From assembly GCF_002080045.1 (NCBI RefSeq), contig NZ_MUIN01000014.1, positions 447 to 64,446 on the forward strand: a DNA stretch of 64,000 nucleotides, in the 5' to 3' direction. This document shows positions 10,796 to 21,465 of this stretch, piece by piece. The translations under genes and the position numbers were made by a program. This DNA comes from Pseudomonas sp. Bc-h. Lineage in GTDB: Bacteria; Pseudomonadota; Gammaproteobacteria; Pseudomonadales; Pseudomonadaceae. The notes beneath the pieces were generated by a model. The model had not been told where the DNA came from and searched no databases. It saw nothing but the letters and a program-made list of their open reading frames with translations. Position 1 is the first letter of the stretch. Each line of letters starts with the position of its first letter.

Positions 10796-10871
10796 GTGGG
10801 CGTAGCTCAGTTGGTAGAGCACGGGATTGTGACTCCCGTTGTCGAGGGTTCGATCCCCTTCGTCCACCCCA
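10796..10871 (+). tRNA. tRNA-His (anticodon GTG)
   Basis: A 76-base cloverleaf, GTGGGCG acceptor with encoded CCA, anticodon loop ATTGTGA, T-loop GTTCGATC. The G at 10795 would supply the extra 5' G (G-1) typical of tRNA-His. Confidence 0.97.
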
Positions 10872-10880
10872 TATTCGAAA

Positions 10881-10907
10881 AGGCGCCAGATTCATAATCT
10901 GGCGCCT
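10881..10907. other. Perfect 12-bp hairpin between tRNA-His and tRNA-Leu
   Basis: The 12 bases at 10881-10892 are perfectly complementary to 10896-10907, with a three-base CAT loop. It follows tRNA-His by nine bases and is followed by TTTGCTTT, so it may be a partial terminator or a processing signal in the tRNA precursor. Confidence 0.7.
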
Positions 10908-10927
10908 TTGCTTTAAGCGCATCAAAC

Positions 10928-11012
10928 GCGGATGTGGTGGAATTGGTAGACACACTGGATTTAGGTTCCAGCGCCGCAAGGTGTGAGAGTTCGAGTCTCT
11001 CCGTCCGCACCA
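10928..11012 (+). tRNA. tRNA-Leu (anticodon TAG)
   Basis: An 85-base class II tRNA with a long variable arm. Acceptor GCGGATG, anticodon loop TTTAGGT, T-arm AGTTCGAGTCTCT, encoded CCA. Last gene of the tRNA cluster. Confidence 0.97.
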
Positions 11013-11053
11013 GCTACAAACCTCGATGAATGCCAAGGTGTTCAAGAGGATCG

Positions 11054-11079
11054 AAAAGCCGCCCAGTGCGGCTTTTTTT
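11054..11079 (+). terminator. Terminator of the tRNA cluster
   Basis: Stem AAAAGCCGC (11054-11062) / GCGGCTTTT (11068-11076) with a five-base loop and a T run to 11079. The following bases to the trigger factor start at 11386 show no further gene; they should hold the tig promoter, but no strong -35/-10 pair stands out. Confidence 0.9.
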
Positions 11080-11385
11080 GTTTCAGCGTATTGGTTTCAT
11101 GCTGGTTCGAGCCTGTCACGCCGTCATCGACGGGCTTTTCCGGAGTGTTTCCAGGGATTGGATCGACATTCGGTCGTGCCTTCGCTTCCTTTATATAGAG
11201 GCGCGCAAGGTGCGTTCCAGACCGCTCGCGAAGGTCTTGATCTTCGTCCTTTCTTTCCCGATTGCACTCCACTGTGTTTACCCTCGTTCAGTAGGGTGAC
11301 TTCTTGAGTTTGACCCACTAGAATGCTTGCCCTTGATTCTGGGGTCGGAAACGGCCGGCTAACGTCTGTGCAACGAGGAATATCC

Positions 11386-12696
11386 ATGCAAGTTTCTGTT
11401 GAAAACACTTCCGCTCTCGAGCGCCGCATGACCATTGGCGTGCCAGCTGAGCGCATCGAGACTGAAGTCAACAAGCGTCTGCAGCAGACCGCACGTAAAG
11501 CCAAGATCCCGGGCTTCCGCCCTGGCAAAGTGCCTATGAGCGTGATCCGCCAGCGTTACGAAGACGGTGCTCGTCAGGAAGCACTGGGCGACCTGATCCA
11601 GGCGACCTTCTACGAAGCAGTCGTCGAACAAAAGCTGAACCCGGCCGGCGCACCTTCCGTCGAGCCTAAAACCTTCGAAAAGGGCAAGGACCTCGAGTAC
11701 ATCGCTACTTTCGAAGTGTTCCCTGAGTTCTCCGTTGCCGGCTTCGAGTCCGTGAACGTCGAGCGTCTGTCCGCTGACGTCGCTGATTCCGATCTGGACA
11801 ACATGCTGGAAATCCTGCGCAAGCAGAACGTCAGCTTCGAAGTGGCCGATCGCGCCGCTGCGAACGAAGACCAGCTGAACATCGACTTCGTGGGCAAGAT
11901 CGACGGCGAAGCATTCGCTGGCGGCTCGGCTACCGGCACTCAGCTGGTACTGGGCTCAGGTCGCATGATCCCTGGCTTCGAAGATGGCCTGGTTGGCGCC
12001 AAGGCGGGTGAAGAGCGCGTTCTGAATCTGACTTTCCCAGAGGACTATCAGAATCTGGAACTGGCTGGCAAAACCGCCGAGTTCACCGTCACCGTCAACA
12101 CCGTATCGGCACCGACCCTGCCAGAACTGAACGAAACCTTCTTCAATCAGTTCGGCATCAAGGAAACCGGTATCGAAGGCTTCCGCACCGAAGTTCGCAA
12201 GAACATGGAGCGCGAGCTGCGTCAGGCGATCAAGTCCAAGGTCAAGAACCAGGTAATGGACGGTCTGCTGGCCGCCAACCCGATCGAAGTGCCAAAAGCG
12301 CTGCTGGAAAACGAAGTGAACCGTCTGCGCGTTCAGGCCGTTCAACAGTTCGGCGGCAACATCAAGCCTGACCAACTGCCAGCCGAGCTGTTCGAAGAGC
12401 AGGCCAAGCGCCGCGTCGAGCTGGGCCTGATCGTTGCTGAAGTCGTCAAGCAGTTCGACCTCAAGCCTGACGAAGCCCGCGTTCGCGAGCTGATCCAGGA
12501 AATGGCTTCCGCTTATCAAGAGCCTGAGCAGGTCGTAGCCTGGTACTACAAGAACGAACAGCAAATGAACGAAGTGCGTTCGGTTGTGCTTGAAGAACAA
12601 GTTGTGGATACTGTTTTGCAGAAAGCGAGCGTGACCGATAAAGCGGTCTCGTACGAAGAAGCAGTCAAGCCGGTAGAAGCTCCACAAGCCGACTGA
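11386..12696 (+). CDS. tig: Trigger factor (ribosome-associated chaperone, PPIase)
   Basis: A 436-residue protein with standard trigger factor architecture: ribosome-binding N-domain containing GFRPGKVP (signature loop, near residues 43-50), the FKBP-type prolyl isomerase domain around 150-240, and a helical C-terminal chaperone domain. It binds nascent chains at the ribosome exit. ATG 11386 is preferred over an upstream in-frame start at 11323 because it has a CGAGGA Shine-Dalgarno and begins MQVSVENTSALERR, the usual N-terminus. First gene of the tig-clpP-clpX-lon-hupB-ppiD series. Confidence 0.97.
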   Translation: MQVSVENTSALERRMTIGVPAERIETEVNKRLQQTARKAKIPGFRPGKVPMSVIRQRYEDGARQEALGDLIQATFYEAVVEQKLNPAGAPSVEPKTFEKGKDLEYIATFEVFPEFSVAGFESVNVERLSADVADSDLDNMLEILRKQNVSFEVADRAAANEDQLNIDFVGKIDGEAFAGGSATGTQLVLGSGRMIPGFEDGLVGAKAGEERVLNLTFPEDYQNLELAGKTAEFTVTVNTVSAPTLPELNETFFNQFGIKETGIEGFRTEVRKNMERELRQAIKSKVKNQVMDGLLAANPIEVPKALLENEVNRLRVQAVQQFGGNIKPDQLPAELFEEQAKRRVELGLIVAEVVKQFDLKPDEARVRELIQEMASAYQEPEQVVAWYYKNEQQMNEVRSVVLEEQVVDTVLQKASVTDKAVSYEEAVKPVEAPQAD

Positions 12697-12720
12697 TTTC
12701 CTCTCTCGTTCGAAAACACC

Positions 12721-12746
12721 ATAAGCCAGCCTTCGCGCTGGCTTAT
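12721..12746. other. 10-bp hairpin between tig and clpP
   Basis: ATAAGCCAGC (12721-12730) pairs with GCTGGCTTAT (12737-12746) around a six-base loop. There is no T tract, so it may be a weak or Rho-assisted terminator, or an mRNA-stabilising stem that separates tig and clpP expression. Confidence 0.6.
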
Positions 12747-12786
12747 GCGTATTCAAGACATGACTATTTGGGAGTGAATGCGAGAC

Positions 12787-13428
12787 ATGTCCCGCAATTC
12801 TTATATTCAGCAGAACTCTGACATCCAGGCCGCTGGCGGCCTGGTCCCGATGGTTATCGAGCAGTCCGCCCGTGGCGAACGCGCCTATGACATCTACTCC
12901 CGCCTGCTCAAGGAACGCGTCATCTTCCTGGTAGGACCGGTTGAAGACTACATGGCCAACCTGATCTCGGCGCAATTGCTGTTCCTTGAAGCGGAAAACC
13001 CGGACAAGGACATCCATCTTTACATCAACTCCCCAGGTGGTTCGGTGACCGCTGGCATGGCGATCTACGACACCATGCAGTTCATCAAACCGGACGTTTC
13101 CACGACTGTCATGGGTCAGGCCTGCAGCATGGGTGCATTCCTGCTGGCTGGCGGCGCCAAGGGCAAGCGTTTCGCCCTGCCGAATTCCCGCGTGATGATT
13201 CACCAGCCACTGGGCGGTTTCCAGGGGCAGGCGTCGGACATCGACATTCACGCCAAGGAAATCCTGTACATTCGCCAGCGTCTGAACGAGCTGCTGGCGC
13301 ACCATACTGGCCAGTCGCTGGAAAACATCGAGCGCGACACCAACCGCGACAACTTCATGAGCGCAGAACGCGCTGCTGAATACGGTCTGGTGGATTCGGT
13401 GCTCGACAAACGTCAAATGATCAAATGA
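12787..13428 (+). CDS. clpP: ATP-dependent Clp protease proteolytic subunit
   Basis: A 213-residue serine peptidase that forms the tetradecameric chamber fed by ClpX or ClpA. The catalytic Ser is in GQACSMGAFLLA, the His in VMIHQPLGG, and the Asp in the C-terminal third. The start at 12787 (MSRNSYIQQ) matches the family N-terminus; an in-frame ATG at 12778 adds three residues, and the GGGAG at 12770-12774 is imperfectly spaced for both. It lies directly upstream of its unfoldase partner clpX. Confidence 0.96.
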   Translation: MSRNSYIQQNSDIQAAGGLVPMVIEQSARGERAYDIYSRLLKERVIFLVGPVEDYMANLISAQLLFLEAENPDKDIHLYINSPGGSVTAGMAIYDTMQFIKPDVSTTVMGQACSMGAFLLAGGAKGKRFALPNSRVMIHQPLGGFQGQASDIDIHAKEILYIRQRLNELLAHHTGQSLENIERDTNRDNFMSAERAAEYGLVDSVLDKRQMIK

Positions 13429-13481
13429 TTGCTTGATAGGCAGTAATCCCGGGTGGTCGGCACGTCCGTGCCACCTGCGGA

Positions 13482-13510
13482 CTTGAAAAAGCCCGCAATT
13501 GCCTTCATCT
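13482..13510 (+). promoter_or_regulatory. Heat-shock (RpoH) type promoter before clpX
   Basis: CTTGAAA at 13482-13488 matches the sigma-32 -35 element. After 14 bases, CTTCATCT (13503-13510) resembles the CCCCATNT -10 element with two mismatches. It lies 34 bases before the clpX start. Read from consensus only. Confidence 0.5.
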
Positions 13511-13543
13511 TGTGTTGCAAGCCTACCGGATTGGATCGATCGA

Positions 13544-14827
13544 ATGACTGACACCCGCAACGGCGAGGACAACGGCAAACTGCTTTATTGCTCCTTCTGC
13601 GGCAAAAGCCAGCATGAAGTGCGCAAGTTGATTGCCGGCCCCTCGGTATTTATCTGTGACGAGTGCGTCGACCTGTGCAATGACATCATCCGCGAGGAGG
13701 TGCAGGAAGCACAGGCAGAAAGCAGCGCGCATAAATTGCCATCGCCGAAAGAAATCAGCGGCATCCTTGACCAATACGTCATCGGTCAGGAGCGTGCCAA
13801 GAAGGTTCTCGCAGTAGCGGTGTACAACCACTACAAGCGCCTGAACCAGCGTGACAAGAAAAACGACGACGTTGAACTGGGCAAGAGCAACATCCTGCTG
13901 ATCGGCCCTACGGGCTCCGGCAAGACCCTGCTGGCGGAAACGCTGGCGCGTTTGCTCAACGTACCGTTCACCATCGCCGACGCCACCACCCTGACCGAAG
14001 CCGGTTATGTGGGTGAGGACGTGGAAAACATCATCCAGAAGCTGTTGCAGAAATGCGATTACGATGTCGAGAAGGCCCAGATGGGTATTGTCTACATCGA
14101 TGAAATCGACAAGATTTCGCGCAAATCCGACAACCCTTCGATTACTCGTGACGTGTCCGGCGAAGGCGTGCAGCAAGCCCTGCTGAAACTGATCGAGGGT
14201 ACTGTGGCTTCCGTTCCGCCGCAGGGCGGTCGCAAGCATCCGCAGCAGGAATTCCTGCAAGTGGACACGCGTAACATCCTGTTTATCTGTGGCGGTGCAT
14301 TCTCGGGGCTTGAAAAGGTCATCCAGAATCGTTCCACCAAAGGCGGCATCGGTTTCAACGCCGAAGTCCGCAGCAAGGAAGAAGGCAAGAAGGTTGGCGA
14401 GTCCCTGCGTGAAGTCGAGCCTGACGATCTGGTCAAGTTCGGTCTGATCCCGGAATTCGTGGGCCGTCTGCCGGTACTGGCAACTCTGGACGAGCTGGAC
14501 GAAGCTGCACTGATGCAGATTCTGACCGAGCCGAAGAATGCGTTGACCAAGCAATACGCCAAGCTGTTCGAAATGGAAGGTGTGGACCTCGAGTTCCGCA
14601 CTGACGCACTCAAGTCGGTTGCCCGTCGCGCGCTGGAGCGCAAGACCGGTGCCCGTGGCCTGCGCTCCATCCTCGAAGGCGTGTTGCTCGACACCATGTA
14701 TGAAATCCCGTCGCAAACCGACGTGAGCAAGGTGGTGATCGACGAAAGCGTGATCGAAGGTACGTCCAAGCCGCTGTTGATCTACGAAAACAGCGAGCCA
14801 CCTGCCAAGGCGGCTCCCGACGCGTAA
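13544..14827 (+). CDS. clpX: ClpXP unfoldase ATPase subunit
   Basis: A 427-residue AAA+ unfoldase that recognises substrates such as ssrA-tagged proteins and threads them into ClpP. The N-terminal zinc-binding domain has four cysteines (YCSFC and ICDEC). Walker A is GPTGSGKT, the pore loop is GYVGEDVE, Walker B is VYIDEIDK, and the ClpP-docking IGF loop is in GGIGFNAEV. ATG 13544 (MTDTRNGEDNGK) is the family start; the frame is open further upstream to 13499 without support. A terminator follows, so lon has its own promoter. Confidence 0.97.
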   Translation: MTDTRNGEDNGKLLYCSFCGKSQHEVRKLIAGPSVFICDECVDLCNDIIREEVQEAQAESSAHKLPSPKEISGILDQYVIGQERAKKVLAVAVYNHYKRLNQRDKKNDDVELGKSNILLIGPTGSGKTLLAETLARLLNVPFTIADATTLTEAGYVGEDVENIIQKLLQKCDYDVEKAQMGIVYIDEIDKISRKSDNPSITRDVSGEGVQQALLKLIEGTVASVPPQGGRKHPQQEFLQVDTRNILFICGGAFSGLEKVIQNRSTKGGIGFNAEVRSKEEGKKVGESLREVEPDDLVKFGLIPEFVGRLPVLATLDELDEAALMQILTEPKNALTKQYAKLFEMEGVDLEFRTDALKSVARRALERKTGARGLRSILEGVLLDTMYEIPSQTDVSKVVIDESVIEGTSKPLLIYENSEPPAKAAPDA

Positions 14828-14858
14828 GCCTTGCGGCTTCGCACCGGGCGACTGGATA

Positions 14859-14884
14859 GAAAAGGGCCCCTCGGGGCCCTTTTC
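14859..14884 (+). terminator. Terminator after clpX
   Basis: A 12-bp perfect stem, GAAAAGGGCCCC (14859-14870) / GGGGCCCTTTTC (14873-14884), with a very tight loop, 32 bases after the clpX stop codon. Confidence 0.85.
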
Positions 14885-14922
14885 GCATTTCACCGTCTCT
14901 TTCGCATTAACTCAATGTGGCG

Positions 14923-14951
14923 CTTGTTTTTTAGGGAAGCTACCCCCATCT
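14923..14951 (+). promoter_or_regulatory. Heat-shock (RpoH) promoter of lon
   Basis: CTTGTTT at 14923-14929 and CCCCATCT at 14944-14951, spacer 14 bases. The -10 element matches the sigma-32 consensus CCCCATNT fully. It lies about 60 bases before the lon start, and lon is a known heat-shock gene in gammaproteobacteria. Confidence 0.65.
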
Positions 14952-15009
14952 TGGTTTTCAGCTCATTTCTATCTGTCCATGGCCTTAAGGCCGCCCTAGA
15001 GGCGAAATC

Positions 15010-17406
<2,397 letters not shown>

Positions 17407-17545
17407 TCTGGGGGCCCTTCCTTGACAGCTTTTTAGAGCCCTTGTTATAAAGCGGCTCTTCAAGCCTCATCAGGCCATACAGTGTTCGTTTGGCAACACC
17501 AAAAAACTTAGAAATATACTCAATATAGATATAAGGGGACTTAGA

Positions 17546-17818
17546 GTGAACAAGTCGGAACTGATTGATGCTATCGCCGCATCCGCTGACATCCCGAAAG
17601 CTGCTGCTGGCCGTGCGCTGGACGCAGTAATCGAATCCGTCACTGGCGCTCTTAAGGCTGGCGACTCTGTTGTACTGGTTGGCTTCGGCACTTTCTCCGT
17701 GACCGATCGTCCTGCTCGTACCGGCCGTAACCCACAGACCGGTAAGACTCTGGAAATCCCGGCTGCCAAGAAACCAGGCTTCAAAGCCGGTAAAGCTCTG
17801 AAAGAAGCGGTCAACTAA
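17546..17818 (+). CDS. hupB: DNA-binding protein HU-beta
   Basis: A 90-residue HU nucleoid protein. It bends DNA non-specifically and acts as a dimer. The signature VGFGTFSVTDRPARTGRNPQTG (here cut in two: VGFGTFSVTDRPARTG and RNPQTG) forms the DNA-binding arms. The start codon is GTG at 17546 after AAGGGGA. A possible sigma-70 promoter lies upstream (TTGGCA 17490-17495, TATACT 17515-17520) with a long 19-base spacer. The position downstream of lon is conserved in Pseudomonas. Confidence 0.97.
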   Translation: MNKSELIDAIAASADIPKAAAGRALDAVIESVTGALKAGDSVVLVGFGTFSVTDRPARTGRNPQTGKTLEIPAAKKPGFKAGKALKEAVN

Positions 17819-17868
17819 GTTTCTTTTTTACCTTTGCCCATCAGGACAGCGCTATCGCTGTTCTGGTC

Positions 17869-17996
17869 GTGAAGCGGCAAGTGCGGTTGGTCAAGCGCTG
17901 GCCTGTCACCTCAGGGGACGCTAATCCAAACCCTGTCCGCTTCACCTGTTACAAATGTTACGACGAGAAGGCGCATCCTCGGATGCGCCTTTCTTC
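17869..17996 (+). ncRNA. Candidate structured RNA between hupB and ppiD
   Basis: GTGAAGCGG (17869-17877) pairs with CCGCTTCAC (17937-17945), enclosing 59 bases that can fold into nested stems: GGTTGG with CCAAACC, AGCG with CGCT, and CCTG with CAGG. A Rho-independent terminator follows at 17967-17995. Its length is tRNA-like, but it lacks an anticodon arm and T-loop. It could be a small RNA, a processed hupB 3' UTR, or a ppiD leader. No expression evidence is available, so this is a structural observation only. Confidence 0.35.
17967..17995 (+). terminator. Terminator upstream of ppiD
   Basis: GAAGGCGCATCC (17967-17978) / GGATGCGCCTTT (17981-17992) followed by CTTC. A strong stem with a weak T tract; it ends hupB or the candidate RNA before it. 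Confidence 0.8.
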
Positions 17997-18070
17997 TATC
18001 CGGAATCTACCCACGCTCCGCTCCGTGTGTCGCAGCTTTGAGAGTCGAGTACAAACCCTCTGGGGGACGC

Positions 18071-19945
18071 ATGCTGCAGAATATCAGGGATAATTCACAA
18101 GGCTGGATTGCCAAGACCATCATCGGGGTCATCATCGCTTTGATGGCGCTGACCGGTTTCGATGCCATTTTCAGGGCCACCAGCCACAGTCAGGACGCGG
18201 CGAAGGTCAACGGTGAAGAGATCACTCAAACCGACCTGAGCCAGGCGGTTGAAATGCAACGCCGTCAGCTCATGCAGCAACTGGGCAAGGATTTCGATCC
18301 TGCAATGCTCAACGAACAGATGCTTCGTGAATCAGCCCTCAAGGGCCTGATCGACCGCAAACTGCTGCTGCAAGGCGCGGCCGACGCCAAGTTCGGTTTC
18401 TCCGAAGCGGCGCTGGATCAGCAGATTCTGATGACGCCTGAGTTCCAGGTTGACGGCAAATTCAACGCCGACCGTTTCGACCAGGTGGTTCGTCAGCTGG
18501 GTTACAGCCGTATGCAATTTCGCCAGATCCTCGGTCAGGAAATGCTGATCGGCCAGATCCGTGCCGGCGTTGCAGGCAGTGCTTTCATCACCGACGCACA
18601 GGTTGACGCGTTCGCTCGTCTGGAGAAGCAGACCCGCGATTTCGCGACGCTGACACTGCCGGCCGACCCTTCGAACGTGAAAGTCACGGACGACGAGATC
18701 AAAGCGCACTACGACCAGCACGCCAAAGAGTTCCTGAGCCCTGAGCAAGTGGTACTGGACTACATCGAACTGAAGAAATCTTCGTTCTTCGACAAAGTGA
18801 CGGTCAAAGACGAAGACCTGCAGGCCGCCTACCAGAAAGAAATCGCCAATCTGGCTGAACAGCGTCGCGCTGCCCACATCCTGATCGAAGTCAACGACAA
18901 GACCACCGATGCCCAGGCCAAGGCCAAGCTGGAAGAGGTTCAGGCGCGTCTGGCCAAGGGTGAAGACTTCGCGGCATTGGCCAAGGAGTTCTCGCAGGAC
19001 CCTGGCTCATCAAGCAAGGGCGGTGACCTAGGTTACGCGGGCAAGGGTGTTTACGACCCGGCCTTCGAAGACGCGCTGTATGCGTTGAACAAGGATCAGG
19101 TATCGGCGCCGGTGCGCAGCCAGTTCGGCTGGCATTTGATCAAGCTGTTGGGCGTCGAGGCTCCATCGGTTCCGACGTTAGCCAGTCTGAAAGAGAAACT
19201 GACCCACGATCTGAAATCGCAGCAGGTCGAGCAAAAATACGTCGACGCCAGTAAGAAACTGCAGGATGCCGCGTATGAAGCGTCCGATCTGGTTCAGCCT
19301 GCGGCGGATTTGGGTCTGAAGGTGCAGACCACTGCGCCGTTCGGTCGTGAGGGCGGCGAAGGTATTGCGGCCAACCGTGCCGTGATCCAGGCTGCGTTCA
19401 GCCAGGAAGTGATGGAAGAGGGTTCCAACAGCTCGGCTCTGGAACTTGATCCGGAAACCACGATTGTGGTGCATGTGAAGGAACACCGTCAGCCAGAGCA
19501 GTTGCCTCTGGAAGCGGTATCCAGTGCAATCCGCGCTCAGTTGACCAAAGAACACGCCAGCGATGCCGTCAAAGGCAAGGGCGAGCAGCTGTTGGCCGGT
19601 CTGCGTGACGGCAAGGTTCCTTACTCTGCCACCAAGCAGGAAGGCCAGAGCTGGAAGGTCGTGGAAGCGGCTTCCCGTAGCCAGGATGGAGTTGATCCTC
19701 AGGTGCTGCAGGCGCTGTTCCGTATGCCCAAGCCTGAGGGCAAGGACAAGCCGGTTTACAGCAGTCTGACGGCGGCTGACGGCAGCTTTGTGGTTGTGCG
19801 CCTCAATGGCGTGAATCAGGCGGCTCCGGCGACCGATGCAGAGAAGTCGCAGTATCGTCGTTTCCTGGCGTCTCGTGAGGGGCAGCAGGACTTCGCGGCG
19901 TACCGTGCTCAGCTGGAGGCGGCGGCGAAGATCGAGAAGTATTGA
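18071..19945 (+). CDS. ppiD: Periplasmic folding chaperone / SurA-type isomerase PpiD
   Basis: A 624-residue inner-membrane-anchored periplasmic protein that helps fold proteins leaving the Sec translocon. One N-terminal membrane segment (TIIGVIIALMALTGFDAIF), a SurA_N-like helical region, a parvulin domain (AAHILIEVNDKTTDAQAKA through GDLGYAGKG, around residues 270-360) and a C-terminal helical domain. ATG 18071 is chosen (MLQNIRDNSQGW) with GGGGGA nine bases upstream; the open frame reaches 18038 without support. Last gene of the protein-quality series. Confidence 0.95.
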   Translation: MLQNIRDNSQGWIAKTIIGVIIALMALTGFDAIFRATSHSQDAAKVNGEEITQTDLSQAVEMQRRQLMQQLGKDFDPAMLNEQMLRESALKGLIDRKLLLQGAADAKFGFSEAALDQQILMTPEFQVDGKFNADRFDQVVRQLGYSRMQFRQILGQEMLIGQIRAGVAGSAFITDAQVDAFARLEKQTRDFATLTLPADPSNVKVTDDEIKAHYDQHAKEFLSPEQVVLDYIELKKSSFFDKVTVKDEDLQAAYQKEIANLAEQRRAAHILIEVNDKTTDAQAKAKLEEVQARLAKGEDFAALAKEFSQDPGSSSKGGDLGYAGKGVYDPAFEDALYALNKDQVSAPVRSQFGWHLIKLLGVEAPSVPTLASLKEKLTHDLKSQQVEQKYVDASKKLQDAAYEASDLVQPAADLGLKVQTTAPFGREGGEGIAANRAVIQAAFSQEVMEEGSNSSALELDPETTIVVHVKEHRQPEQLPLEAVSSAIRAQLTKEHASDAVKGKGEQLLAGLRDGKVPYSATKQEGQSWKVVEAASRSQDGVDPQVLQALFRMPKPEGKDKPVYSSLTAADGSFVVVRLNGVNQAAPATDAEKSQYRRFLASREGQQDFAAYRAQLEAAAKIEKY

Positions 19946-19968
19946 TCCTCGTTAAACGCTGAAAAACA

Positions 19969-20003
19969 AAAAGCCCCGGCTCGTGAAAGTTGGGGCTTTT
20001 TGG
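19969..20003 (+). terminator. Terminator of ppiD
   Basis: AAAAGCCCC (19969-19977) / GGGGCTTTT (19992-20000) with a 14-base loop and T-rich tail, 24 bases after the stop codon. Confidence 0.85.
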
Positions 20004-20039
20004 TTTTTGGTTTTTGTTGGGGGTGGCGTTGCTATGGTG

Positions 20040-20620
20040 TGTATATCCGTTATCTGTGGGGGCGCGGATTATGGTTCCGCCCTTACGGCGGGTCACTTTT
20101 TCCAAGAGCCGAAAAAGTAACCAAAAAGGCCCTGCTCCTGGTTGGGTCCCTCCTTCGTCGGGATACCCGCACTCCGACGACGCTCCGTGGGCCCGCGCCG
20201 AACGGGCATCCATGCCCTGGCGGCGCTCTCGCGGCATCCATGCCGCTCGGCCCACTCCGCGTCGCCTGCGTTTGGCCTGCACCCAAGTCGCGATTGGCGG
20301 TGTCTGGGCTTTTTCTGATCGTCCCCACGCTCTGCGTGGTGACGCAGCGTATGACGCTCCGCGTCATTGAGACGCGGAGCGTCCCGTGAGGCATTCCCAC
20401 GCAGAGCGTGGGGACGATCGGAATGCTCACCGCGAAGCGCGTTAGCGCCAGCCGATCAGGTGCAGAGCGCTGATTGTGTGAGCGACACGAATCGCGACTT
20501 TGGGAGGCCGAGCGCAGGCGTTGCGTAGGGGGCAGCGCGACATGGATGTCGCGCTAGCCGCCGTTCGGCCAGGGATGGCCGGTCGGCGGCGTGCCCCCGG
20601 AGCTACCCGCTACCCACCTC
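20040..20620. repeat. Nested palindromic repeat element, no gene
   Basis: This stretch holds no credible gene. An arm at about 20100-20310 is related to the arms of the 8758-9398 element (shared TCGCGGCATCCATGCCGCTC and GGCCTGCACCCAAGTCGCG). A related inverted arm lies at about 20490-20600. The centre contains a perfect 23-bp inverted repeat (20317-20339 with 20397-20419, GATCGTCCCCACGCTCTGCG type), which itself encloses a 13-bp inverted repeat (20353-20365 with 20371-20383). It looks like repeat-within-repeat insertion between the convergent ppiD and fabI genes. Confidence 0.7.
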
Positions 20621-20621
20621 A

Positions 20622-20645
20622 AACAAACGAGCCGCCGAAGGCGGC
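20622..20645 (-). terminator. Terminator of fabI
   Basis: On the minus strand GCCGCC-TTC-GGCGGC (20645-20631) is followed by TCGTTTGTTTG, 8 bases past the fabI stop codon. Confidence 0.7.
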
Positions 20646-20652
20646 CCGAGGA

Positions 20653-21447
20653 TCAACCTTCCAGATCACCCATCGCGGTGGTGTTGAAACCGCCGTCGAC
20701 GTACATGATCTCGCCGCTGACACCGGAAGCCAGGTCAGAGCAGAGGAAGGCGCCGGCGTTGCCGACTTCTTCAATGGTCACGTTGCGACGCAGCGGCGTC
20801 TGGGCTTCGTTGGCAGCCAGCATTTTACGGAAGTTCGAAATACCCGACGCCGCCAGCGTGCGGATCGGACCCGCCGATACCGCGTTGACGCGGGTGCCTT
20901 CTGGACCGAGGCTGCGTGCCAGGTAACGAACACCGGCTTCAAGGCTCGCCTTGGCCATACCCATCACGTTGTAGTTCGGCATGGTGCGCTCGGCACCCAG
21001 GTACGACAGGGTCAGCAGGCTGCCATTGCGGCCTTTCATCAGTTCGCGACCGGCTTTGGCCAGGGCCACGAAACTGTAGGCGCTGATATCGTGCGCGATG
21101 CGGAAACCTTCACGGGTGGTGGCTTGGGTGAAGTCGCCGTCCAGTTGGTCGCCCGGGGCGAAGCCAACGGAGTGCACGATGCAGTCCAGGCCGTCCCATT
21201 TCTTGCTCAGTTCTTCGAAGACCTTGGCGATTTCTTCATCGCTGGCTACGTCGCAAGGGAAGCACAGGTCGGCGTTCGAACCCCAGCTTGCTGCGAATTC
21301 TTCGACGCGGCCTTTGAGTTTTTCGTTCTGGTAGGTGAAGGCAAGCTCAGCGCCCTCGCGATGCATGGCGGCAGCGATGCCGGATGCGATGGACAGTTTG
21401 CTTGCGACACCGACGATCAGGACGCGCTTACCGGCGAGAAAACCCAT
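20653..21447 (-). CDS. fabI: NADH-dependent enoyl-ACP reductase
   Basis: A 264-residue short-chain dehydrogenase that reduces trans-2-enoyl-ACP in the last step of the fatty-acid elongation cycle; the family is the triclosan target. The N-terminal nucleotide site is VGVASKLSIASGIA. The catalytic Tyr-x6-Lys is in NYNVMGMAKASLE, near residues 156-163. Length is normal. It follows nppD by 18 bases on the same strand, an arrangement conserved in pseudomonads, so it may be partly co-transcribed with the transporter. Confidence 0.97.
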   Translation of the reverse strand: MGFLAGKRVLIVGVASKLSIASGIAAAMHREGAELAFTYQNEKLKGRVEEFAASWGSNADLCFPCDVASDEEIAKVFEELSKKWDGLDCIVHSVGFAPGDQLDGDFTQATTREGFRIAHDISAYSFVALAKAGRELMKGRNGSLLTLSYLGAERTMPNYNVMGMAKASLEAGVRYLARSLGPEGTRVNAVSAGPIRTLAASGISNFRKMLAANEAQTPLRRNVTIEEVGNAGAFLCSDLASGVSGEIMYVDGGFNTTAMGDLEG

Positions 21448-21465
21448 GGTTTGTTCCTCTTCAGG

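Noticed and set aside
17869..17945. tRNA gene between hupB and ppiD
   Set aside because: The length and closing stem look tRNA-like, but there is no anticodon arm, GTTCRA T-loop or CCA end.
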